From Nitriliruptoraceae bacterium (lineage in GTDB: Bacteria > Actinomycetota > Nitriliruptoria > Nitriliruptorales > Nitriliruptoraceae), in contig PWEU01000418.1 of NCBI GenBank assembly GCA_003554005.1, positions 1-36,386 of the forward strand: a stretch of 36,386 nucleotides of DNA, written 5' to 3'. Below, in pieces: positions 23,825 to 31,213 of this stretch (the first letter of the stretch is position 1; the number at the start of each line of letters is the position of its first letter). Position numbers and translations under genes: made by a program. The notes beneath the pieces are model-generated. The model searched no databases. It had not been told where the DNA came from and was given only the letters and a program-made list of their open reading frames with translations.

Positions 23825-24670
23825 CTAGAGAGTGAACCCGAGCCCCTGGACCCACGGCCACGCCCAGGCGTACCCGGCGCCGCGGAGGAAGGAGCCGATC
23901 ACCACCAGCAGGCCCCAGAAGGCGAGGAAGAAGGTGAACGCCATGTTCGCGAGCTTGCGGTTCTCCGGCTTCGCCGAGGGGTTCTTGTCCACGTAGGGCG
24001 CCGCCATCAGCAGCACGACGAACACCCCCGGCAGGCTCACCCCGGCGACCATCGGGTGCAGGTAGGCCAGCAGTTCCTGGAGGCCCATGAAGTACCAGGG
24101 GGCCTTGTTGATCGCCGGGACCTCCTGCGGGTTGGCCAGCGAGCCGAGCGGAGCGTCGAGGAAGAAGGAGGCGATCAGCAGCAAGGAGCCGGCCGCCAGC
24201 AGGGCCACGAACTCCACCAGCAGCAGGTGGGGCCAGGTGTAGACCTTGTCCATCTGCTTGGACTGGACCTGCTGGATCCCGGCGGGGGGGACCAGCGCGA
24301 GCAGCCGGTGGGTGTGGGTCGAGGAGGTCGGCACGCCCATCGACGCGGGCTGCTTGCCGCCGTTGCCGAGTGAGGCGGCGACCCGGGCAGCCCGCTCCTC
24401 GGGGGGGAGCCGGCCACCGCCTTGCGCCCCAGCGCTCTCGGCGGGAGCGGCGGTCTTGGTCGCCACACCGCCACCGCCCGCAGCGGCTCGGGCGGACTCC
24501 AGCGCCTTCTGCGCCTCCTCCGACGACTTCGGCCCGAGTGTGGCCCCCTCGGCGATCTTGCTGGCACGCACGGCGGCGGCCTTCGCCTTGGCACGGGCGA
24601 TGCGCTCGCTCTTGCCCTCGGCCAGCAGGCGGTCGTAGACCTCCTGGTCCGGGGTGATCTCCTCGCTCAT
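23825..24670 (-). CDS. petD: Cytochrome b C-terminal half (subunit IV/PetD-like) with long N-terminal extension
   Basis: This 281-residue protein matches the C-terminal half of cytochrome b. Three helices are seen at about 145-170, 203-224 and 243-262. The Qo-site motif, normally PEWY, is APWY (190-193; INKAPWYFMGLQELL). In place of a short N-terminus it has about 115 extra residues rich in Ala, Lys, Glu and Arg: a charged, probably helical stretch (about 8-62), then a Gly/Ala linker. Plant subunit IV is only about 160 residues. The ATG at 24670 gives a sensible start. It follows the cytochrome b6 gene by 58 bp. The extension may be cytoplasmic and could dock the co-encoded ferredoxin; this is speculative. 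Confidence 0.92.
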   Translation of the reverse strand: MSEEITPDQEVYDRLLAEGKSERIARAKAKAAAVRASKIAEGATLGPKSSEEAQKALESARAAAGGGGVATKTAAPAESAGAQGGGRLPPEERAARVAASLGNGGKQPASMGVPTSSTHTHRLLALVPPAGIQQVQSKQMDKVYTWPHLLLVEFVALLAAGSLLLIASFFLDAPLGSLANPQEVPAINKAPWYFMGLQELLAYLHPMVAGVSLPGVFVVLLMAAPYVDKNPSAKPENRKLANMAFTFFLAFWGLLVVIGSFLRGAGYAWAWPWVQGLGFTL

Positions 24671-24728
24671 CGGGGTGCCTCTCTCAGCGGTACGGGGTGG
24701 CGACGCGTCGGGGGGAGCGGACGGCGGC

Positions 24729-25496
24729 CTACAGCGGACCCGAGATGCCACCGTCCTTGCGGATCCGCCAGAAGTGGACCGCGAGGAAGATGACGGTGAT
24801 GAAGGGGATGAACAGCACGTGGAGCACGTACCAGCGCAGCAGGGTCTCCGGACCGATCTCGACGCCACCGAGGAGCACGAACTGGACCTGGTCGCCGAAC
24901 ACCGGCGTGAAGCCAGCCATGTTCGTCCCGACCGTCACCGCCCACAGCGCCAGCTGGTCCCAGGGCAGCAGGTAGCCGGTGAAGGACAGGAACAAGGTGA
25001 GCAGCAGCAGGATGACCCCGACCACCCAGTTGAACTCCCGCGGCGGCTTGTAGGCCCCGTGGTAGAACACCCGCGCCATGTGCAGGAACACCGTGAACAC
25101 CATGGCGTGGGCACCCCATCGGTGGAGGTTGCGCACGAGTTGGCCGAAGGTGATGGACGCGGAGATCTCGCGCATGTTGAGGTAGGCGATCTCGGTCCCC
25201 GCGCCGGCGGCGGGGGTGTAGAAGAACATCAGGAAGATGCCGGTGATAGTGAGCAGGATGAACATGAAGAAGCTCAAGCCACCGAGGCAGTAGGTGTAGG
25301 TGAGCTTCAGACCGTGGCGCTTCACCTTCACCGGGTGCAGGTGGTAGAGGACGTTGTTCATCGATGCGAGCGCCCGGTCCCGGGACGTGTCCCGGTACCC
25401 CTTCCGGTAGATCGAACCCGGGCGGAAGATCGACTTCCAGATGACGTTGTCCTGGACGTTGCCCTTGACGTCGTCGAACGTCGGGAGCTTCGGCAC
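24729..25496 (-). CDS. petB: Cytochrome b6-type subunit of menaquinol oxidoreductase
   Basis: This 255-residue, four-helix protein is the N-terminal half of a split cytochrome b. The heme b ligands are H125 and H139 (RNLHRWGAH to FLHMARVF) and H226 and H241 (YVLHVL to LAVHFW). The second pair is 15 apart, as in b6f, not 14 as in bc1. The motif YCLGG (C70) matches the Cys of b6f and Bacillus b6c that attaches heme ci near the Qi site. PPREFNW, TGYLLPWDQ and the ending IRKDGGISGPL are b6-like. A split cytochrome b with heme ci is unlike the fused QcrB of mycobacteria. Confidence 0.95.
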   Translation of the reverse strand: MPKLPTFDDVKGNVQDNVIWKSIFRPGSIYRKGYRDTSRDRALASMNNVLYHLHPVKVKRHGLKLTYTYCLGGLSFFMFILLTITGIFLMFFYTPAAGAGTEIAYLNMREISASITFGQLVRNLHRWGAHAMVFTVFLHMARVFYHGAYKPPREFNWVVGVILLLLTLFLSFTGYLLPWDQLALWAVTVGTNMAGFTPVFGDQVQFVLLGGVEIGPETLLRWYVLHVLFIPFITVIFLAVHFWRIRKDGGISGPL

Positions 25497-25588
25497 GCTC
25501 GTCCCTCTCTCGGTCGGTCCTGCGTGGCGCCCTACGAGCGCCGTCCTCGTGACTCCTGGCCCGGTCGTGACCGACGGGGCCGTTCACC

Positions 25589-25933
25589 TCACCCGTCCAC
25601 CCTGCCCAGCCACAACGCGTCGGACGGGCATCGTTCCACGCAGATGGCGCACCGCGTGCATTCGTTGTCGTCGATGATGAACACGGCGTGGGACTGCGAC
25701 GCCAGCGTCTGCAACGACGAGGAGTCGGCATCTCGGATGATGTCGGGCGACATCATGTAGATGCACTCCCAGGGACAGACATCCTCGCACGCACGGCACA
25801 GGATGCACAGTTCCGGTGTCAAGCCGATGTGGCGCTTGGGCTTGACGCGTTCCTGCAGCCACTGGGCGTCGACCTGCTGAACGGTGTAGTCGTCGAAGAT
25901 CAGGGGGTGTGCCCCCCGGTCGGTCTTTCCCAC
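25589..25933 (-). CDS. 2[4Fe-4S] ferredoxin-like protein in the bc-type operon
   Basis: This 114-residue protein has two full CxxCxxCxxxCP motifs: C43, C46, C49, C53 (CILCRACEDVCP) and C92, C95, C98, C102 (CTRCAICVERCP). The motifs are about 38 residues apart instead of the tight spacing of small clostridial ferredoxins, and there are about 40 residues before the first motif, giving a NuoI/PsaC-like layout without membrane helices. No signal peptide is visible, so it should be cytoplasmic. It lies 65 bp after the first gene and 92 bp before cytochrome b6 on the same strand. Ferredoxins are not standard bc-complex genes; it may exchange electrons with the n-side (heme ci) face. Confidence 0.92.
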   Translation of the reverse strand: MGKTDRGAHPLIFDDYTVQQVDAQWLQERVKPKRHIGLTPELCILCRACEDVCPWECIYMMSPDIIRDADSSSLQTLASQSHAVFIIDDNECTRCAICVERCPSDALWLGRVDG

Positions 25934-25998
25934 GGTGCACCTCCCCTCGTCGACGTCCGGTCGCGCTCACCCGGTCGGGCTGCGGTCACCGGCTCGGC

Positions 25999-26400
25999 TC
26001 ACTTGTACCCGCCGGACTCCGGCTTGGTCTCGCCTGCCGCCAGGGTCTTGGGCAGGCTGCGCTGCATCCGCAACCCGGCCCAGATCGTGACGACGATGCC
26101 ACCGATCATCAGCGCCTGGAGCGTGCCCTCGGTGATCACCATGTACAGGTCCTCGGCGATCTCGATACGGGTCTCGTTGATGTCGATCCCCGCGGACGCC
26201 GGGATCAGGGGGCCTGCCAGCACGTCACGGCCGGACTCGGTGAACTGGATCCAGACGTGGGGCACGACCCCGTGCAGCCACCACAGGAGGCTGGACGCCC
26301 CCATGATGCCCATCGTCGCCGAGACCCACTCGTTCTTGCCGTAGGTGAGCTTCGCGACGTAGAGCGGCAGCACGCCCAGCGGCCCGAGCCACAGCAGCAT
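25999..26400 (-). CDS. Small membrane protein, first gene of the bc-type operon (start uncertain)
   Basis: From the ATG at 26400 this is 133 residues with three hydrophobic segments (about 1-17, 27-50 and 92-110) and a cytoplasmic-looking tail (SLPKTLAAGETKPESGGYK). I do not recognise the family. The first helix would begin at the start codon, and the open frame continues upstream to a stop near 26532 with protein-like sequence (SEWFGEFFSGL, ALYEFGDP). It contains no ATG, GTG or TTG codon; only a CTG is available. The true start may be that CTG, or a frameshift may hide a longer N-terminus. It lies directly upstream of the ferredoxin gene, so it is probably a subunit or assembly factor of the complex. 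Confidence 0.75.
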   Translation of the reverse strand: MLLWLGPLGVLPLYVAKLTYGKNEWVSATMGIMGASSLLWWLHGVVPHVWIQFTESGRDVLAGPLIPASAGIDINETRIEIAEDLYMVITEGTLQALMIGGIVVTIWAGLRMQRSLPKTLAAGETKPESGGYK

Positions 26401-26616
26401 GATGGCACCGCCGATCCAGCCCTGCCCCCCACCGGTCGGGTCACCGAACTCGTAGAGCGCCCGCCCAGCCGCGGCCAGGCCGGAGAAGAACTCACCGAAC
26501 CACTCGCTCCCCTGCGCTCCTGTCGCTCCCGGTCACGGGCCCGGTTGCCGGTCCTGCGGCTGGCCCGGACCGCCATCCGGCCCTACTGATGGCGAAGGGC
26601 CCGCCCTGGGGGGCCA

Positions 26617-26646
26617 AAGGTACCAACCGGGCTTCGACCCGAACAA
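26617..26646 (-). promoter_or_regulatory. Candidate promoter of the bc-type operon
   Basis: On the minus strand TTGTTC (26646-26641) and TACCTT (26622-26617) are separated by 18 bp, a fair match to a housekeeping promoter in this GC-rich background. It lies in the 89-bp region just after the hemL stop and is the only AT-richer patch upstream of the operon. The leader would be about 85-210 nt depending on the true start of the first gene. Confidence 0.4.
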
Positions 26647-26665
26647 ACGGCCGGGGCCGCCGACC

Positions 26666-27988
26666 TCACCCGACCAGCCCCGCTGCGACCACCTCGGCCG
26701 CCTCGTGGGCCGCGGTCACGACGCGGTCCAGCTCGTCGGTGTCGAGGGCCAGCGACGTGAAGACGACCTCGTACCCCGAAGGAGCGAGGTAGACGCCACG
26801 GTCGAGCATCCCGTGGAAGAACCGCGCGTAAGCGGCGTGGTCCGCAGCGGCGACGTCCTCGAACCGCTCGGGCGCCGCGTCGGTGAACACCACCCCGGCC
26901 AACGTGCCGTGCCGGGTGACCTGGGCGGTCACGCCAGCGGCGCGGAACGCTGCGGCGAACCCGTCGGCCACGATCCGGGTGGCCCCCTCCAGGCAGTCGT
27001 AGACCGACGCGTCGAGCAGTTCGAGCTGCGCCAGCCCCGCCGCCACCGCCACCGGGTTCCCCGACAGCGTCCCCGCCTGGTAGACGGGCCCGTCGGGGGC
27101 CAGGGGGTCCATCAGCGCGGCCGGTCCCCCGAACGCCGCCAGGGGGAAGCCACCCCCCACCACCTTGCCGAGCACCGTGATGTCGGGGCGCACCCCCTCG
27201 CGCTCCTGGGCGCCACCCCGGGCCAACCGGAACCCGGTGATCACCTCGTCGAACACCAGCACGGCGCCCGAGGCGTCGGCCTGCTCCCGGAGGAAGCTGA
27301 GGAACCCGGCGGCGGGCGGCACGAGGTTCATGTTCGCCGGGACGGGCTCCACCAGGATCGCCGCCAGGTCGTCGCCGTGCTCGGCCACCGCCGCGGTGAC
27401 CGCATCCCGGTCGTTCCACGGCACCAGGATGGTGTCGGCGGCTGCCCCGGCGGTCACCCCGGGAGACCCGGGGATACCGAGGGTGGCGACCCCGGATCCG
27501 GCAGCGACCAGCAGGGCGTCGGCGTGGCCGTGGTAGTGACCGACGAACTTCAGCAGCTTGTCCCGGCCGGTCGCACCCCGGGCCAGCCGGACCGCGCTCA
27601 TGCCCGCCTCCGTCCCGGAGTTGACCAGCCGCACCTTCTCGATGGAGGGCACGGCGTCGATGATGGCCTCGGCCAGCCGCACCTCACCCTCGGTGGGTGC
27701 ACCGAAGGAGGACCCACGCTGCATCGCGGCCTCGGCAGCGGACAGCACCTCGCGCCGGGCGTGCCCGAACAGCAGCGGCCCCCAGGAGTTGACGAGGTCC
27801 AAGTAGCGGTTGCCGTCCGCATCGACCAGGGTCGCGCCTTCACCGCGCGCCACGAACCGCGGCGTACCTCCCACGCTCGCGAAGGCACGGACCGGGGAGT
27901 TCACTCCCCCCGGGATGACCGCCCGGGCGCGTTCGAACAGATCTGCGGAGTTGTCGGTACGCACATCCAACCTCGATAGCAGGCCCAT
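26666..27988 (-). CDS. hemL: Glutamate-1-semialdehyde 2,1-aminomutase (HemL)
   Basis: This PLP enzyme converts glutamate-1-semialdehyde to 5-aminolevulinate in the C5 pathway, after HemA. The 440-residue protein has the expected opening (AVIPGGVNSPVRAF), NSGTEAGMSAVRLAR (123-137), HYHGHADALLV, FDEVITGFR and the PLP lysine K275 in VLGKVVGGGFPL. The start at ATG 27988 has GAGG at 5 bp; a GTG at 27964 is an alternative. It follows the phosphodiesterase gene by 42 bp and precedes the bc-type operon. Confidence 0.96.
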   Translation of the reverse strand: MGLLSRLDVRTDNSADLFERARAVIPGGVNSPVRAFASVGGTPRFVARGEGATLVDADGNRYLDLVNSWGPLLFGHARREVLSAAEAAMQRGSSFGAPTEGEVRLAEAIIDAVPSIEKVRLVNSGTEAGMSAVRLARGATGRDKLLKFVGHYHGHADALLVAAGSGVATLGIPGSPGVTAGAAADTILVPWNDRDAVTAAVAEHGDDLAAILVEPVPANMNLVPPAAGFLSFLREQADASGAVLVFDEVITGFRLARGGAQEREGVRPDITVLGKVVGGGFPLAAFGGPAALMDPLAPDGPVYQAGTLSGNPVAVAAGLAQLELLDASVYDCLEGATRIVADGFAAAFRAAGVTAQVTRHGTLAGVVFTDAAPERFEDVAAADHAAYARFFHGMLDRGVYLAPSGYEVVFTSLALDTDELDRVVTAAHEAAEVVAAGLVG

Positions 27989-28030
27989 CCCCGGCCTCGG
28001 GGACGGAGCGGCCCGACGGCCCGACGGCCA

Positions 28031-28804
28031 TCAGGGTGTGACGTTCTCGAAGATCACGTTGTCGGCGAGCTCGCGGGCACGAGCCAGGGACGCCTCGCTG
28101 TCAGCGGTCCAGGTGACCACGACCCCACCGCGGGCGCGCCAGGCGTCGCAGGGCGCGTTCGGCAGCGCGGTGAGGTCGTAGCTGACGGCGTGCGGGGCGA
28201 CGCTCGGGAGCTCCTTGAGCTCGGCGATGCGCCGGCGCACGACCCTCGGCAGCCGGGCACCGTTGACCGGCCCCGCGGTCAGCGCGCGGACCGCCTCCGG
28301 GCGGTTGCGACGGAACCAGCGCAGGCTGGCGGGATTGAAGCCCGCGACGCACCAGGGTCCCGGGTGGACGTCGAGCAAGCGTGCGACCGCCGTCTCCAGC
28401 CCACCGACCCGCAGCGACGGCTGCTTCAACTCGACCATGACCGGCACCGTGCGCAGCACGGCCAGCGCGGCAGCCAGGGTCGGCACGTGCTCCCGGGTCC
28501 CGTCGAGCCTGACCGTGGTCAGCTCGGCAACGGTGAGGTCGGCGACCTTCTCGCCCCGACCGGCCGCCCGCTCCAAGGTGGGGTCGTGGGAGGCCACGGG
28601 GACGCCGTCGCGGCTCAGCATCACGTCCAACTCGACGCCGTAGCCGGCCGCGGCGGCCGCGGCGAAGGCCGGCAGCGAGTTCTCCGGCGCCCCGCCCGGC
28701 TCGTGCAGACCGCGGTGGGCGAGGGGGACCTCCCGCAGCCATCCCGGGCAGTCCTCGGTCGGCACGAGGTCCGGGTACGTCTCGGTCACGGCGGCCTCGG
28801 TCAC
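28031..28804 (-). CDS. Glycerophosphodiester phosphodiesterase family protein
   Basis: This 257-residue TIM-barrel protein shows GDPD signatures: H30-R31-G, P-E41-N42-S, E58-x-D60 (GVELDVMLSRDG) and H73-D (VASHDPTL), which form the metal and catalytic site. It is predicted to hydrolyse glycerophosphodiesters to glycerol-3-phosphate. No signal peptide is seen, so it is probably cytoplasmic. The GTG at 28804 overlaps the hemB stop (GTGA) and has GGGGAG at 7 bp, so it is translationally coupled to hemB although it has no known link to heme synthesis. Confidence 0.88.
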   Translation of the reverse strand: MTEAAVTETYPDLVPTEDCPGWLREVPLAHRGLHEPGGAPENSLPAFAAAAAAGYGVELDVMLSRDGVPVASHDPTLERAAGRGEKVADLTVAELTTVRLDGTREHVPTLAAALAVLRTVPVMVELKQPSLRVGGLETAVARLLDVHPGPWCVAGFNPASLRWFRRNRPEAVRALTAGPVNGARLPRVVRRRIAELKELPSVAPHAVSYDLTALPNAPCDAWRARGGVVVTWTADSEASLARARELADNVIFENVTP

Positions 28805-29781
28805 CTCGTGGCTCCCCGCGCCAGCTCGAGGGCGGCGTAGGTCAGGACGAGATCGGCACCGGCACGACGGATCGAGAGCACGGACTCGCTGAGCGCCGCC
28901 TCCCCGTCGAGCCACCCCCGGTCGGCGGCGGCGCGCACCATCGCGTACTCCCCGGAGACGTGGTAGGCAGCGACCGGGAGCGCATGACGCCGGCGGGCCT
29001 CGGCGACCACATCGAGGTAGGCGAGCGCCGGCTTCACCATCAGGGCGTCGGCGCCCTCGGCGGCATCGAGGTCCAGCTCCCGGGCCGCCTCGCGGGCGTT
29101 GGCGGGGTCGAGCTGGTGGCCGGCGCGGTCCCCCGAGACCATGCTCGAGCCGGCCGCGTCCCGGAAGGGCCCGTAGAAGGCCGAGGCGTACTTCGCCGCG
29201 TAGGCGACGACGCCGACGTGGGCGGCCCCGTCGGCGTCGAGCCCGCGGCGGATCGCGGCGACCTGGCCGTCCATCATCCCCGACGGGGCGACCAGGTCGG
29301 CCCCCGCCGCGGCGTAGGCGAGGGCGTCGCGGACGTAGCCCTCCACGGCCGCGTCGTTGTCGACCTGCCCCGTGGCGTCCAGCGGCCCGCAGTGCCCGTG
29401 GTCGGTGTACTCGCACTGGCAGACATCGGCCCACAGCACGAGCTCCTCCCCCACGGCGGCACGCATCGCCTCCAGGGCACGGGGCACGGGTCCGGCGGGG
29501 TCCCACCCGCTCGAGCCGACCGGATCCTTCACGGCGGGCAGACCGAACAGGATCACCCCACCCACCCCGGCAGCGACGCAGTCCTCGGCGAGCCGCACCG
29601 CCGAGGCGACGCTGTGCTGGAAGACGCCGGGCAGCGAGGCGACCGGCACCGGCTCGTCGAGATCAGCGGCGACGAACACCGGCAGGACCAGCGCGCTGGC
29701 GGGCACCGTCGTCTCCGCGAAGGCCCGCCGCAGCGCCGGGGTGCGACGTAGCCGGCGCGGCCGTCGGTCGGGCGGCTGCAT
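28801..29781 (-). CDS. hemB: Porphobilinogen synthase (HemB), zinc-type
   Basis: HemB condenses two 5-aminolevulinates to porphobilinogen. This 326-residue enzyme has the two Schiff-base lysines K197 (AAKYASAFYGPFRDA) and K250 (LMVKPALAYLDV). The cysteine cluster C121, C123, C131 (DVCQCEYTDHGHCG) marks the zinc-dependent subtype. The ATG at 29781 has GAGG at 10 bp. It lies 73 bp downstream of the BrkB-like gene and overlaps the phosphodiesterase gene by 4 bp. Confidence 0.96.
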   Translation of the reverse strand: MQPPDRRPRRLRRTPALRRAFAETTVPASALVLPVFVAADLDEPVPVASLPGVFQHSVASAVRLAEDCVAAGVGGVILFGLPAVKDPVGSSGWDPAGPVPRALEAMRAAVGEELVLWADVCQCEYTDHGHCGPLDATGQVDNDAAVEGYVRDALAYAAAGADLVAPSGMMDGQVAAIRRGLDADGAAHVGVVAYAAKYASAFYGPFRDAAGSSMVSGDRAGHQLDPANAREAARELDLDAAEGADALMVKPALAYLDVVAEARRRHALPVAAYHVSGEYAMVRAAADRGWLDGEAALSESVLSIRRAGADLVLTYAALELARGATR

Positions 29782-29854
29782 CAGGGGTCGACCTCGGCTC
29801 GTCGGGAGCGGTCGGTGCAGGGTAACCACCGCCGTGTGGTCCCCGACGCGCCGC

Positions 29855-31078
29855 TCAGCGGTCGGAGCCGCCGAGGAACCGCCAGCCCGCCGCCAGCGCT
29901 CCCACCGCCAGCGCGAAGGCGACGGCGGTCCGGGCGTCCCGGCCGGGCTGCGTGCGATCGGTCGGGTCCCCGACAGGTGGCGGATCGGCCGCGTCGGCGA
30001 CCGCCAGACGCTCACGGGTGCCGCTGCTGATCGTCCCGGCAGCGGCCCGCGGACCCGGGTCCACGGGACGGGCGCTCGTGGCCATCCGCGGTGGTGGGGG
30101 AGGGCCGTCGGGATCCCCCTCCGACACAGTGGCCCGAGCGCCGCCGTGCGGTGTCGTTCGAGCTGCCACCTCGCCGTCGCGTCCCTCGCCGGCCCGGGCC
30201 TCGAGGCCCAGCTGCTCCCGCTCGTAGGGGGCGACCAGCGGACCGTGGACCCGCTCGTAGCGCACCGCGGACAGGACCGCTCCGTAGAGGTAGAGGCGTC
30301 CGGCGAGGTAGAACAGCAGCAGCAGCGCGATGACGCTGCCGAGGGCGCCGTACAGCGCGTTGGCGCCCTCGATCTGGTTGCCGACCCAGGTGGCACCGGC
30401 GACCTTCAGCAGGGTCCACCCCGCCCCGGCCAGGATCGCTCCGGAGATCCGGTCCCGCACGCTCAGCACCGCGGTCGGGGCCAGCAGGGTGTAGGCACCC
30501 AGGAACAGGCCCACGTCCAGCACGAAGCTGAGCCCGAGCGACAGCGGCAACCCCAGCGTCTCAGGCCCCACGCCCAGACCGATCCCGGCGATCGAGGCCG
30601 CCAGGGTGCTCCCCACGGCCAGGAGGCCGAGGCCCACGAGCGCGAGGAGCTGGCGGAGCTTGCTCTTCGGCCCCATCAGGACATCGCCCCGGAACACCAC
30701 GCGGGTCGCCACCATCGCCGCGTTGATGACGCGGAGACCGGACAGCAGCAGGATCGCCAGCCCGATCGTGCCGATCGTGCCGCGTTGGGCGACCACGCCG
30801 GCCAGGAGTTCGGCCACCTCGCTGCCTTCATCGCCCTCGACGGTCTGCTCGAAGCCGGGGATGGACTCGGTGATCAGTTCCGCGACCGCCAGCTGGTCAG
30901 CGGGGTCGTCGAGGACGAACCCGGCCACCGACACCGCAAGCAGGAGCAGGGGGAACAGCGACAGGAACGCGAAGAAGGCGATGGCGGCCGCCAGAGGATC
31001 AGCCGCATCACGGACGTAGCGTTCCTGGACCGTGAGCGCGGTCCCGATCACGGGCAGCTGACGCAGCCGTTCCTTCAC
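29855..31078 (-). CDS. YihY/BrkB family membrane protein with long C-terminal tail
   Basis: This 407-residue protein matches the YihY (BrkB) family of six-helix inner-membrane proteins, whose function is not established. Family-like features are DAADPLAAAIAFFAFLSLFPLLLLAV near the N-terminus, SGLRVINAAMVATRVVF, and GAGWTLLKVAGATWVGNQ with YGALGSVIALLLLFYLAGRLYLYGAVLSA near residues 220-275. Beyond the core is an unusual tail: about 100 Pro/Gly/Arg-rich disordered residues, then a seventh hydrophobic segment near the C-terminus (TAVAFALAVGALAAGWRFLGG). The GTG at 31078 has GGAGG at 4 bp. It is inserted between hemD and hemB on the same strand. Confidence 0.88.
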   Translation of the reverse strand: MKERLRQLPVIGTALTVQERYVRDAADPLAAAIAFFAFLSLFPLLLLAVSVAGFVLDDPADQLAVAELITESIPGFEQTVEGDEGSEVAELLAGVVAQRGTIGTIGLAILLLSGLRVINAAMVATRVVFRGDVLMGPKSKLRQLLALVGLGLLAVGSTLAASIAGIGLGVGPETLGLPLSLGLSFVLDVGLFLGAYTLLAPTAVLSVRDRISGAILAGAGWTLLKVAGATWVGNQIEGANALYGALGSVIALLLLFYLAGRLYLYGAVLSAVRYERVHGPLVAPYEREQLGLEARAGEGRDGEVAARTTPHGGARATVSEGDPDGPPPPPRMATSARPVDPGPRAAAGTISSGTRERLAVADAADPPPVGDPTDRTQPGRDARTAVAFALAVGALAAGWRFLGGSDR

Positions 31079-31213
31079 AGGTCCTCCACCCTCGGTGTCA
31101 CCCGTATGCGATGAGAGGGTAGACCCGCTAGCGACGTTCCTCCTCGGCGCGCGTCGACGGCCGGCGGCGTGCCCCACCTCGACGCGACCCGTGGCTCCGC
31201 GCCGTCCCCCGCC

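Noticed and set aside
26205..26576. ATG-initiated 123-codon frame overlapping the first bc-operon gene
   Set aside because: Its translation is Arg/Ser-rich shadow sequence; it is only of interest as a possible frameshift source for the missing start.
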